The translations under genes and the position numbers were made by a program. Shown here in pieces: positions 51,501 through 62,876 of a DNA stretch of 64,000 nucleotides (the stretch's first letter is position 1; each line of letters begins with the position of its first letter). This DNA is from Breviolum minutum Mf 1.05b.01. Taxonomy: Eukaryota > Sar > Dinophyceae > Suessiales > Symbiodiniaceae. The DNA lies in the NCBI GenBank assembly GCA_000507305.1, contig DF241492.1, positions 1 to 64,000 on the forward strand, given 5' to 3'. The notes under the pieces are model-generated. The model was not told where the DNA came from, did not search any database, and was given only the letters and a program-made list of their open reading frames with translations.

Positions 51501-54500
51501 TCCTTACAAAGGACGTATCCATATTGCACATGATTTTGTTTCAACTTGACTTTGGCTTAAAACGAAGGCCCATAAGCATTTTGAAGAATATCTGTCAAGT
51601 GGATTCATATGGAACACCTGACCAAAGGACAGTGGTGAAGAAAATCATTGAAAACCAAAACAAACATATATATATATATAGCGTGATAATTGAGTAATAC
51701 ACCATCTCAACCAGCACTTTTCCTATGTGTTCGGACGGAAGCATATCGTTTCTCCTTTTTCAAATTCCATCTCTCAGATTTCACAGCGGCCCAAGGCACA
51801 CCCAAGGCGACGTTCTGTGCAACCGAGCTCACCTCAATAAGAATGGAATCCAAATGGCTCAAGGACCACCTTGAACCACAAAAACAAGTGAGAAAACTTG
51901 GAAACAGCTGCAAGTGGGATCCTACATTCATGAGTTATGCTTGTCACAAATTTGTTGGCACACATAGATGCGAACTAAGAGTATGAAGAAAAAATGACAA
52001 TGGTTTTATTATTGAAAAACATATAAACATATATAAAAATGATATATGCACTTTTCCACCAGTGGATCCTGTCGCCGAGTTGCCAATTTCTCTCTTGGCC
52101 CTTCTTCGAGGACCAAATCCACTACCACCTGAAAACGGTCACGGAAGAGTGGTTCGGGGCAAGCTAGTCCTGGTGGACCAATACGCCCAAACAAAATCAA
52201 ACAAATACAGGTACTGTTGATGGTTCAGAAATCCCAAACAACCACCTGGGATGGTGCTAAAACCCTGTAAATAATGGGATATACTACCTATCAATCAACT
52301 GGTGCAGGATTTCTTCCATCAACAGCATCTTATCTTTTTATAGACCAAAAAGTACTAAACTCATAATCACCCTGGATGGAAAGAATCAACCTCTATGGCT
52401 GTTTAACTGGAGAGAGTCTGAAAAAAAATGATCATGAAGCACTTGCTTGACCACATGATCTAAATGGACATGTAGTACTTGAACAGTTTCAATAGCGAGG
52501 GTGCTTACAGTGCTGGGTTGCCCTTGACCGAATTTATTTCTCACATTGCTGGAAAATTGTCGCAGCTGTTGGGTTATTGTAAGTTAGGGTATCTCCAAAC
52601 AATATACATGTTTAAATGTGATATACATATATAAATATATAATGATGAAATATATGTATATATATAAATATCAAAGTATATATATATATATATAAATATA
52701 TATATATATCATATTATAGACATGATGTATATATTCAAGTGTACCTAACTGCCTTTGGTTTCTGGGGGTGCCTAACTGTCCCACTAGCCCGCCCTGAAAA
52801 AACTTGCAAAACTAGTGACCCAACAGGAGGGAAACCACTTCTCATCGAGCCCACCTTGGGCCCCTACGGAATTCAACAGCTGCCAAACCGTTGAAGGGCC
52901 ACATAGAACTTTTCAATGCCACCCCTAAACAATAATATATGCAAGATATGAAAATGTGCCATGAACAAATCAAATACAAAATCAATAGTTCATCCAAAAT
53001 CGTACAAAAAGACCTTTGGACACATTCCATACTATATATCAATATCATCTATCAATATCTACCTATTTCTCACAAATGCCGAACTTTCCCAGCAGTATCC
53101 ACCCCAAACTTCCAGCCTGCCATCGTGGAGCTGCAGCTGTCGCAACAGCACCCAGGAAGACCACATCGATGCGCAAGGTCTTGGAAGAAGCAACGCGCAA
53201 GCTCCTCGTTGCGGTGCTCAACCGCAAGAACTCGGGGAAGATCCGTTTGGGGAAGGTTTATAGAGGTGAAAAACTTAGGGTGTCAGCCATTAATTATTGA
53301 TATGATATAATATGATATAATATGTATATCTAAATTGTGCAAGCAAAGAAGGGTGATGGATGAATTAAATTAAACATGGCGAAATTTGGTACACTGGCCA
53401 ATCCAAAGATGTCAGTGTAAAAATACTTCAACATGCTCATTTCTGTACAAAACCACTTGATTTTAAGTTCAAAAAAACACTAAGGGATGGAATCCAACAC
53501 GAAACAACTGAGGTTGCCTTTGGTCAAAAACCTTTGTCTTGTCAGCACTAAACCTTTCACTTGCCACTGGAATCCTGGGAGGGGCTGCGCAGCATGTCAA
53601 CTTATATTCTTTCAATTGGCTGATGTTCAAACTCCATGTGATATTTGGGATTTCGTTGCAACAAATCATAGCAGAACATATAGGCATGGAAAACGATACT
53701 GTAATATTTCTTTGAAAGTTCTGTTCAAAACCAATGCTCCCTGGACTTTATCATGGATACCCCAAATGATGCTTTTAAATTAAAACATGGTATTTCCTTC
53801 AACTATATACATGTCTACTTTGGGTATCTTTGTTAACTTTCAGGTTGGCAATTATCCAAATCGAAAAAAATGTGTCCATCCATAAAATAGAATGTGTTCA
53901 TTCATTTAAGAGATCCGTTGAAAAACAAATAGATAAATATCCAAAACCACCTCGATCCACCTGGATTCCTGGATGACCACCCCAAAAGTGATCGTCCAAA
54001 AAAAGTCGATTCTGCATCGGGTCACTGCAAGGCATCTCGCCAAGGTTGTCGTAATACTGCACGAGTGAGTTGAATCACATTCGGTTTCTCAGATGCACAA
54101 AAATGGCGCATTGGAAGATTTCTCAGATGAGAGGATTGAGAAGAAACACTGGTAACTACTGGTAATTGATGGTACTACTGTACTTGTATAGTACAAGGGC
54201 TACAATATACAAACGTATCTAGCTTTCCATTTGCACATGTTATCCTGGATTTCAGCAGAACCAACAAATCGGTTGAAAACAACATTCCCAGACTTTCAGA
54301 AAGGGAGGCTTGGAACCGGCCACCAATCCGTGCCGAAGTAGAAAAATGGACATGTGTAGTGACATTTGAGCAGTGGCAACAAAAACTATGCATCACATTC
54401 TGTTATAATGATCACGGGTTATGGGATCACAAAGGGTTAATCAGCAGTCCATAAATGACGGGGATCCTGGAAGCCACGTGGGTGTTTTGATGCGGCGAAT

Positions 54501-57500
54501 CTGAAGAAACCATGTTTGCCAAGTCTGAAAAAAACACCTGGTTACTGGTTGAAGGCAATAATCTCACACAACATGAACAGCACCAGCTTGCAAATCAATT
54601 CTGCCGGTTTTGATTGAATATTGTGTTTGCTATCTATTGCAGTCAATCACTTTCACTGGGCACGTGCTAATTACAGCTACATCCTGCCACCAGCAAACTG
54701 TTCGTTTACCTCTTTTGCCTCCAAGTATCGAGCAAGGCATGAGCCAGTGCTGTATACCAAAGCATTCATGACGTTCCAATGTTCCAAGACAATGGGCGCT
54801 GTTACACGAATATGGAACAAAGATCTGCATCATCAATAGAGAGTTGAAGCACTGAAATGAAGATCAGGTCATTTTGGACATATTACAAGTCATGTTAACA
54901 TAACCAGAACTTTTGCAGTGAAATATTTCGAAGATGACTACTGCAGTGTGTTCATGCTAACACGAATCAGCAACGATGCTGAATTATGCTGAATTCATAT
55001 CTTGACTTCTGGCAAGAGTTGCTGGGATCGCCCTATCCAAAGAGTTGGATTCAAACAAATCCTGTTCTGTCTGCCTCCTCATGACATCGGGTGAGCAGTG
55101 AGCAGTCAATGAAAAAGACATTCTGTATGGGCGGGCATGTGGTTCTTTGGCCATTTTGTGGCCTGTTTCTAAATTTAGCACATCTGCTATACAAGCTTAT
55201 TGCATCTTATTGCAACCTGAGCAAGTGCGCGCAAACACGAGGATATCCATCTTGCCAGTCGGTAGGCTCATCAAAGAACAGCTGTTCAAAGGACTTTGCC
55301 ACTTACTTCATCCTAATTCCATCCACATCATCACATCATTCCTGCCTGCCATGCGGGACGCCCCAAGCCCAGAACGTGGGTGTGCCACACCTGCGTTTTG
55401 AGTGGAACTGGAGGATGGGGGGATCTCTTTCGGAGGTTTCCGGTGAGGGATGGTATCCTCCTTTCAAATGTGGGTAGCTGCCAATAGCTGCCATGGATGG
55501 ATAGGACCAGTATTTGACGGTTGAAACCAGGCATGTCAAGACAAGTTGGAACATGCTGTACTATGCTGAACCTGGCCTTAGCTGATTTGAGCAATCCAAC
55601 GTTGTAAGACAATGTAATTCGAAGAACTATAGAATTCTAGTACGCAATAAAAATACAATATAAAGATATTTAATAAATAAAAATACACTTATTGGAGTTT
55701 TCAATGCGTTGCTGAACTTTTCAACCAACCTGCAGGAACTCCCAACAAAATGAGAACTCGTCGATTTTTCACGAATCGGTTGGCGAGTGTTTGTCACACT
55801 TTCGACTTCCAACACGTGACCGTTGCCTAGCTGAGAGATGCATGACAGGTGTACAAATTCACTTCCTACCAACGAACCAGAAGTTGGAGATGGAGTCCAA
55901 ATTGGAGAACATACACCCGTCCATAGCATCCATGGGACTGGCATGTTTATATACTTTGGGATACTTTGGGTATATGTTGATAGTGAATGTAGAAAAAATA
56001 TGCCGCTGCCATATAACAATAACATGGATCCGAATCCGACGAGTGTGAAACTTCAAATGCGCTGGACCGGATACCTCCACACCCTTGGGATCCCTTGGGT
56101 TCGCCGCTCAGCATCACCATATTACATATCTAACGCGAACATCTTTCACAAGTGACTATGCACATTGCCGTACATTCGTAAATGTACAAATCTCTGTTCT
56201 TGCCCCAGCAAAAAACCCATACATCGGCACATGTAAGTACATTACAAGAATCATCAAACATACGTATGATTGTATAAAAATCGTACCATCATTCAAACAT
56301 TATTCCTTTATGAATGCATGCACCTACACATCGAAAAGGTTCGACAACCAAAACAAAAAAACAGTCAACATGATGTATGATTCATTTCCGAACTATTTGA
56401 TACAAACCTCACCAGCATGTAAGGCATGATGTAGGCGACATAAATAGTCCAGGCCTTGTCCATATCGTTGGTGGGTTCAACCCATTTGACAAATATTAAG
56501 TAGGGGATAGTAGGGGTAACAATAAACAAGAATTGAAACCACCACCTAGGATTTTTCATCGATTTTCAACATATTTCAACTTCCCATGGGCCATTACCTG
56601 GTCGAATGCATCTTTCAGCTTTCTGTGGTGTTTTCCTGCTTTTCAAACGCTACTTCGAGCATGCAGGTCGTGTTGCCACATCACTAGTTGGACTCGTTGC
56701 AGCAAAGAAACTCTTCACAGTTGAGCTATGGAAGTTATCATGTGAGGACACAATGGGACACTTCTTTGGGGCAAGTAATTTGGAAGACTCCTAAAACTAA
56801 AAAGACATATAGTTAGTAATTTGACAATAGTGAAATTATTTCCAAAAAAAATCCTCAGAAATCTCCAAGTACCTAATGTGATCCCATCGATATGTCCTCA
56901 AAACAAATCATTGCACGCAAAAGAACAAACGTGAAGCAAGGAAATTTCCAGCCTAGTATGTATCGCCGCCTTGGAGGGTCCAGTGACCATTGGGGGTGAT
57001 CTCTTTTTGCAAGTCAAATCTTCCGGAAAATGCGTTAGTTTGGGTTCTAAAGGTCATTCTAGGTATGAATATATGCGCTTGGTTTTCTTGGTTGCCAATG
57101 AGAAGGACTCTCTGCAACATTGCCTCAAAGGAGTCTTCATTCCACAGCCTGCGCTCCCATCAGTACTCCCCCGAAAACTAACGTAGCCCCTAAAGATCGG
57201 CCATCCCAAAAGGAAATATCTTTTTCCAACCACTGAGTTTCAAGGGCTATGTTAGGATTATGTGGGAGGGTAGCAACTTCGAATATCATCAGTGTATGTG
57301 ATCGTTGAATCAAACGGCAGCAAAACACCATCCAGTACCCTCATATACGGATGTAGAATGTAGATTGCGATTCATGATGCATATGGAAACAAACATGGGC
57401 ATGGGTGATTCCGGAATCAAGAAAGACATCTGAAAACAAAAAACAAAGAAAGTCCACATATCATTTGGATCCCCGTCATTTGGCCGCTTCTATGTCACAT

Positions 57501-60500
57501 TGTCACCAGATTTTGCAACTATTTCATCATCTTAGGTTTCAGGAAACAGCGATCACAAACGCGCGCGTCACGAAGGATACCCACCTGAACCCACACGAGG
57601 CGGCGTTCCATGTTTTGGGGCGGCTTTCTTTTTCTTGCCATTGTTGTGGGGCAATTTAAATTAGTTAATTTTGGGGAACCCCCAGGTTTTTTGAGGTCTG
57701 TTGAATCTCCGGCAAACGGCCTGTTTTGACCATCCTATCTTGGTCGGAATACCACTCCCGAAACTAAGAGCCAAAGATCCTGAAAATTTGTGCTTGGAAA
57801 ATGATCCATAACCTTTTGGGGCAAAGGGCCTAGTTTCAGGGAAATTCAACATAGATACCCAAAATCTGGGTTTTCACACTGTATCTCCTTTCAAGTATGG
57901 CATCATTTAAGGATTTCAGTGCGTTGGTTTTTATGGAGTCATACTGCGACACACCGCTAAACTTTCCATAGTAGTTGAAAATCCTCCATTTTTTTCTTGC
58001 TGCCTACCATCAACCATATCAACTTTGGTGGATTTTCCAGCCTGGCCTGTGGTAAAGATTGCTTCCTCTGAGAACAACCATCACAGACCACATCCCCGCA
58101 CGAATGACCTCGGTTCGTTAAAAAAAAAACGTCGATTCTCGATGTATTGGTTTCAGGTCTGAATAGTGTCCTATTTCCATTCAATAACCTTTTCTACCTT
58201 TCACACCTCTGATTTTTTTCCAAACCCCGTTACCAAAGTCCATTGACATGCAAATTGAAATCAAGCAACCTAAATCCGCCATCCGGATCTGAAATTTGAT
58301 CCCCCTGAAAACCCACCAAAAACAGACCGATAAGGGGCTGAAATTTGACACCACCTGCCCAGTCTGAACCGTTTTTTCGCCACACAGTTCAGAACTTTCT
58401 CACATTCAACGTTGACAGCTATCAGCATATATCAGCTAAGGAGATCTTCCCAGGTTGTATGCGAATAAGACATAAGTATAAAGGAATGTGTTGAAATTGA
58501 TGCATAGAAAAAATAAAACCAAAAGAAAACCCTGATAAGTATGTACACACTAGCGATGCAGTAAACTGATGCACATGCACAAAAATCAACATAAACATGT
58601 AATGTTTGCTGGCCAGTTAAATGCAGGCGTCCCAAATCAAACGCATAAGTCAGTCCTCCTACAATACATCAAGCGAGGAACCACAATTTACAGTCAATAT
58701 CTTGTTCAGAAACATCGGTACTATTAATATTATGTTCTTCAAACTGACAACAGCAATATCATGCGTCAAAGCGCGTCACCTTTAATAATATGTTATATTA
58801 TATAATATATTCATATATATTCCAAATATTTTGAAATCTGAATATCTCAATCAACATCACAAGATATTTGAGCAAACAAGCAAATCTTCCCCCTAATCTT
58901 TCCAATCTCACCAGAAACCTCTATCGTACTCCAAATCCCAGGCACAACGGCATCGTGCTCCCAAGCGATGCGGCTCGGAGCGTAAGACCGTGCCCCACAC
59001 GAAGTCGGTAGAGCAACAGGCACCTGAAAAACAGGGGTTCTGGGACCCTTTTTGGGGTTCAGCAACGTGGAAACTGCGGGGAAGCCTTAAAATCATGCGG
59101 TCGATCCAAAACCGAAAATCTAAAACAACCAACTGTTCGCACTTTAAAAGGGGTGAGGGTGGAAGAGGATCCGCTGTGTTTTTTTTGTGATGGCATGTTT
59201 TCAGGTGCTAAAGTAGTACACTTATCCTTTTAGGGTGTAGATCCAACGACATAGCTTGACATTTGTAATCAATCAATAGACAAAATTGATATATAGAACT
59301 TGCTTCCAAGGGTTGAGTCCATGCCCATCTGGCAATTGTGGGTGGTAAATAAAAATCCTGAAGACTTAAGACCTAATTGCCATTGGCCCACTATTTCTGG
59401 GGGAGGAATTCCAACTTTAGTGACTGCAACGTACCCCTCAGCTTCACACACACAGCTGCTTGATCCACAGGCTGCCAAGGTTTAGGATAAATGCCATTGG
59501 CCGCCAGCAAGGCCTGCACCAAAAATTAGCTCAAGTTTTGCGGTCAAAAAGTCAAAAATCCAACAGATACTGCAAGATGTGTCAATTAATNTAAACTACA
59601 AATCGCCAACTTGAATTCAAACGAATAGTTGAGCGGCTTTGTTTGCAGTGATAGCCGTCATTCGAAGACAAAAAAACATGTTGTGTGGGTGTTTTCCGCC
59701 TCTTGCAAGCCTTCACGATAGCTGTCACCCGAGTGATCTTGGCCTGAGAGATCAACATCCACAGAACCGACCATGCAGCTGTGGGTTCACTGGGTTCCCG
59801 AACCAATGCCATGATGGACCTGGATCCGATGCAAGACCTCAGCTGCTGAGGTGAAACACCAGCCGGTGACTTTTGGGGGAAAAATTCAGCATCCACCAAG
59901 AGTTCTTGCATGGGTCATGGGCCTCAAGCTCGCAAAGCTGTTTTAAAGAGGACCCACTATGATTTCATAGGCGCTTTAGCTGTTGGCTTCAGGGTTAGGG
60001 AACGAAGCCAAATATCCCACCAAACGGGAAGTTTGGAAAATCATCGACTCAAAAAGTACCTTGAGAGGGGCTCTGTTATTTTCCAGGAGGGTATATATTG
60101 AATTTGCAGTGTAATTTTCTGATGGAGTATTTGAGATTGAAAGTTAGATGAAAATGGTTTTTATGTTAACAATGATCCGGTGAATTTCGATATCATGAAA
60201 AAGTACAATCAACTCACACCGTGTCACTCTGATTGAAGAAGGAATGCAAATAACCATCGGAATCTTCATGTTGGCCAAAAATATCCTAATCTGCGTGTGT
60301 GGTTTTCAGCCCATCTGAAAAAAGTGACGTTCTATCATAATGGCTGAACACCTGCAAAAATCACCTGACAAAAAATAAGACAGCCCCCAAAAAACTCATT
60401 CAAAATAGGTGTTACTCCTCCATCTTGAAAATTGAACTGAAAGCTTTGCCATCCCATTGCTTTTTGCTTGAGGTTCCCTAACCCCCTAAAGAACCATCCC

Positions 60501-60641
60501 CTCCAACAAGCAGCAACCCAGGCACAGGATGACTCCGGTTGATCCACCAGGCCCGTCGGGCACCAGAGTAACGTGCCAGGTGCAACAAACGACCCGGTGG
60601 CACCAAGCGGATCTCGGCAGGCATGGGGCCATGACGATGCA
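42559..60641 (-). CDS. Gene H: 23-exon model, 5' end not found, product unknown
   Basis: Exons (minus, 5' to 3'): 60508-60641, 59729-59845, 58912-59023, 58008-58108, 57585-57633, 56598-56635, 56413-56454, 55730-55830, 54467-54524, 53961-54056, 53152-53230, 52052-52169, 50874-50973, 50693-50729, 49953-50020, 49075-49218, 48419-48505, 48211-48300, 46058-46127, 45318-45370, 43007-43073, 42802-42850, 42559-42730 (stop 42559-42561). All 22 joins keep phase and the concatenated frame is open for about 660 codons. Most borders are AG / GT; exon 54467-54524 needs a GA donor and 45318-45370 a GC donor. Best exons: 52052-52169 (FRDRFQVVVDLVLEEGPREK), 50874-50973 (LGRDAALILVDCYGFNLGVL), 48211-48300 (AFRKLVCRKRLSKRIRTLGK), 42559-42730 (RINQRSLAELNAFIDILETK). 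Individual frames may be wrong where two frames are open, notably 53152-53230. I do not recognise the protein. Confidence 0.6.
43733..43936 (+). CDS. Plus-strand open frame inside a gene H intron, possibly a transposon relic
   Basis: The frame reads VKKLSLEEKVLIARPLNKAP and then ILLYFKMKNNRPGRILSALA, ending at a stop at 43934-43936. The opening L..EE.LIARP reminds me of a motif upstream of Helitron-type helicases, but the match is short and unverified. No acceptor or donor on the plus strand is convincing, and it lies antisense within the intron 43074-45317. Confidence 0.25.
   Translation, partial: KVKKLSLEEKVLIARPLNKAPNTCDILLYFKMKNNRPGRILSALADGHSMTLNEGTIELSPSHSLKP
45614..45704 (+). repeat. 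Family B element, copy 4
   Basis: GGTTGGTGGTTTCAACCGGG at the left and CATTGAAACCACAACCTAG at the right, with the core AATATTAGTCAAAATGGGAA. It lies in a gene H intron. Confidence 0.8.
45909..46010 (+). repeat. Family B element, copy 5
   Basis: CTAGTTGCTGGTTTCAACCC at the left, TTTCAAACCACCACCTAGT at the right, with the core AATTGGATCATTGCCCCAGG. It lies 47 bp from gene H exon 46058-46127. Confidence 0.85.
46178..46271. repeat. Family A element, 94 bp
   Basis: TACCCTCCAGGGGATTAACA to GTTAGTTCCCTGGAGGGTA; nearly identical to 29951-30044. A second partial A arm (CCATGTTAGTTTTTTGGGC) follows at 46286-46329. It lies in the gene H intron 46128-48210. Confidence 0.9.
47306..47392. repeat. Family D element, copy 4
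   Basis: It begins AGGATCCATGTATGGCATAT and carries CACCTACATTTGG inside; the right end is decayed. A related element, oppositely eroded, is at 47547-47610 (ATTTACGGACATTC... GGTAAATATACCATACATAG). Confidence 0.55.
47956..47976. repeat. (GTT)n microsatellite
   Basis: A run of TGTTGTTGTTGTTGTTGTTG, the reverse complement type of the CAA repeat at 21110. It is followed by T and G homopolymers to 48000. Confidence 0.9.
50515..50627. repeat. Family A element
   Basis: TACCCCCCCAAAGTTTAACA to TTAAACTTCCGGAGGGTA, with long inner arms CGCCCCTGAAAA and TTTTCAGGGGCG. It lies in the gene H intron 50021-50692. Confidence 0.9.
51058..51174. repeat. Family A element with an internal duplication
   Basis: TACACCCCCGAAGTTTCACA to GTTAAACTTCCGGAGGGTA. 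The segment GAAAATGGATGG occurs twice in direct orientation (51087, 51118). It lies in the gene H intron 50974-52051. Confidence 0.85.
52214..52325. repeat. Family C element, copy 3, inverted orientation
   Basis: CTGTTGATGGTTCAGAAATC to GGATTTCTTCCATCAACAG. The centre ACCCTGTAAATAATGGGATA is the reverse complement of that in copies 1 and 2. Confidence 0.8.
52618..52712. repeat. TA-rich microsatellite
   Basis: Interrupted TA repeats (ATATACATATATAAATATAT type), with the longest pure run at 52677-52692, in the gene H intron 52170-53151. Confidence 0.85.
56467..56549 (+). repeat. Family B element, copy 6, filling a 143-bp intron
   Basis: GTTGGTGGGTTCAACCCATT to AATTGAAACCACCACCTAG. It occupies 83 of the 143 bp between gene H exons 56598-56635 and 56413-56454, antisense to the gene. 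Confidence 0.85.
57164..57272. repeat. Family A element
   Basis: TACTCCCCCGAAAACTAACG to TTAGGATTATGTGGGAGGGT, with the interior TTCCAACCACTGAGTTTCAA. A weaker relative follows at about 57750-57845. Both are in gene H introns. Confidence 0.8.
58008..58108 (-). CDS. Gene H exon with a FYVE-like cysteine pattern
   Basis: The frame begins HSCGDVVCDGCSQRKQSLPQ. The spacing H-x-C-G-x3-C-x2-C-S-x6-L-P is that of the C-terminal half of FYVE zinc fingers, which bind phosphatidylinositol 3-phosphate on endosomes. The upstream C-x2-C pair and the RR/KHHC block, and the final C-x2-C, are not visible in neighbouring exons. So this is either an incomplete FYVE-like finger, another zinc-binding motif, or chance. 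The intron phases agree with both neighbours. Confidence 0.4.
59591..59591. other. Ambiguous base (n)
   Basis: The only non-ACGT character in the window, about 140 bases left of gene H exon 59729-59845. Confidence 0.95.
60508..60641 (-). CDS. Most 5' gene H exon found; weak class-3 lipase-like motif
   Basis: It follows GTACCATGCACCATAG and ends before GTTGGA. It reads HRHGPMPAEIRLVPPGRLLH and then LARYSGARRAWWINRSHPVP. A PPGR-x2-H segment after a hydrophobic residue occurs near the end of the catalytic domain in diacylglycerol lipase-type class-3 lipases. The match is short and the GHSLG box was not found in the window, so this stays a hint. A second minus frame is also open here. Confidence 0.4.
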
Positions 60642-61452
60642 CTATGGTGCATGGTACCAGGTATAATGTCAAAGGGCGAATCATAACCCCCCCCCCCCCA
60701 TGAGAGCGCCCCGTTTTTCCAGTTTGTCGACGCCTCTGAGTGAACCTTTAGCCATCACGCTTTTCCAGTTGGTCATGGTTTTTGTATGTTTTTGTATTGA
60801 TGCAAAAATCCTCCCCTAGTTAATAGGGGTATGCAACAAATCCATCCCAACTAGAGCCCCCCACTTTGAAATTGGCCAGTCATAGTGACCCCCCCCCCAA
60901 TTATATAATCCACTTCATTCGAAACATTCAGGTGAGATACACCCTTGTACTACTATGAGGTATCCATCTTGCAGGTCACCTTCAGATTACTGTGATCTGA
61001 TGGTGAAGGTGATTGTATAGTTTTCTTATTGAGTAGTAGGGAATAGTTGTCCAGTTGTGCTCAGGCCTAGATGTCTCTTTATTTGGAGGGGATTGGTCAC
61101 TTCAAATCTATTGAAGATCTTCTGGACCTTCTCGACCTAGGGGAGGGGTGGGTTATTAATCCGGGGTTTACATTACCCATATTAAGCTTGAGTATTTAAG
61201 GCTTAAGGATTGTTTTTAAAAAACAAAAAGGTTAAGGTCTCAAGGTTGGGCAATTTGGTCTTGTTACTTGTATGCGGTCTTTCGTATTATCTTCGTATCC
61301 CAAGATTGCCTTTTGTAAGACGTTTCTTATCAACATATGTGCCTCCTGATCACTCTCGTAGGTATCCTACCAAGTGAGTGCCATCGCCATGCAAAATGCC
61401 AAAAGAACGTTCAAACAATTGCCTCAAACTATCCATACACGAACTGCTTTTC

Positions 61453-61542
61453 TGTTGGTGGTTTCAAGCCATTCGAAAAAACGTATTGGCTCAGAATAGT
61501 TCTAAAATAGGCCTGAGCACTATTTGAAACCACCGCCCAGCA
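61453..61542 (+). repeat. Family B element, copy 7
   Basis: GTTGGTGGTTTCAAGCCATT to TATTTGAAACCACCGCCCAG. The ends are conserved but the core TTGGATCATT has diverged. Still GT at the start and AG at the end. Confidence 0.75.
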
Positions 61543-62511
61543 AGTACACCCACAAAGATTCCTGCAACTATTCTTTGACGATGCCATTTTGACTCCTTTT
61601 GTTTGGGCATGTTTGGAAAACACATTTGGTTTGTAAGATGCATCGCCACCTTTCGTTGCAACTAAAAACATCTACTTAGCCAGCATAAAAACTGTCATTT
61701 CATTGAAACCTGTTCCAACGAGATGTGCCCCGTAGTCATAAAATAGCGTTATAACCCCTATAAAATCGGTAATTGTATCTTTGTCATATACATCCGAGTG
61801 GAGTTGGAGTTATAGTGTTATTTATTATATATATTATATATATAATATAACCCTACTTAAACCTGTTTTTTTGGTCCCACTAATTCTCCATCATTATCAG
61901 AAGTCAAGCTACCAATGCAGGATCCACATCTTCAGATTCCAAGGCATCGACTTCGTTGGCCTTTGGAACCACCCCACAAATGCCATCGTCACCACCAGGA
62001 TACCAGGATGATGATGAACCATTTTTAGTCGGGAAATCCCGAACAAAAAACTTGCGTTTCTGACTGTTACTGGGGGAGGGGGGGGGTTAAATATACCGAA
62101 ACATTATTCCCAAAGAAAACTCAACACACACACATTTTGGGAGGTGGGAGTAACCGCTGGTTGCGGGAGGGAATTCGATGGCAAAAACATTCATTCCTTG
62201 GAACTTGAGAATCTATGTTTTTTTGAAGTCCCTTTGAAGGGCTTGTGTTTATGTTTCTTGAATTGCACTTCATCATATCTAGGATCTTCAATGTACTCTC
62301 AAAAATCCAGTTCCCTAGAAATGTGAAGAAGTACCCTAATTACTACACAGCAAATAAGAAGTAAATGAATACTTGCTTGCATTGCGGGTTCCAAACCCAT
62401 TCTCAGAATCAACTTTTCGGACCCAAAAAACAATCCCTTTCCAACATACTGTTGAATCACCCCGGCTTTTTGGGGGTCCACCAATTCACAACTGTCAAAA
62501 CCCAACACCCC

Positions 62512-62613
62512 TACCCCCTGAAATTTAACATGGATAATCACCCAAAATGTCTGAAAGGATATACATATTCCAAATCATCATGTTTGATATCCATGTGAAA
62601 TTTCAGGGGTGTA
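62512..62613. repeat. Family A element
   Basis: TACCCCCTGAAATTTAACAT to CATGTGAAATTTCAGGGGTG, with well-paired outer arms of about 17 bp. Confidence 0.8.
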
Positions 62614-62735
62614 TATACTCCTCAGAAAAAAACAAAAGCATCTACCAATACAGCAATCTCCAACCTCGCTCGAAAATCACAACAACACTCGTGGCACCTC
62701 ATCTTCCGAGTCCTGATTCAATCAACCATCATTAA

Positions 62736-62876
62736 TAGGATTCTTAAGGGGGGGTGGTGATTCCCCGATCATCATTCCTAATGTTCCCTAAGGTCAACCC
62801 CCAATCTTCCCAAACGGAATCCTTAGGGTTCCCCAGTTACCCCCTCCCCTTGAACACCCCCCCCTTAAGAATCCTA
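62736..62876. repeat. Family F: inverted-repeat element with 20-bp arms
   Basis: TAGGATTCTTAAGGGGGGGT at 62736-62755 pairs with CCCCCCCCTTAAGAATCCTA ending at 62876. The inner GGTTCCCC and GGAATCCTTAGGG segments give extra pairing. Only one copy in the window. Confidence 0.8.

Noticed and set aside
60662-60710. Poly-C run as a possible structured or regulatory site
   Set aside because: Simple homopolymer; nothing else points to function.
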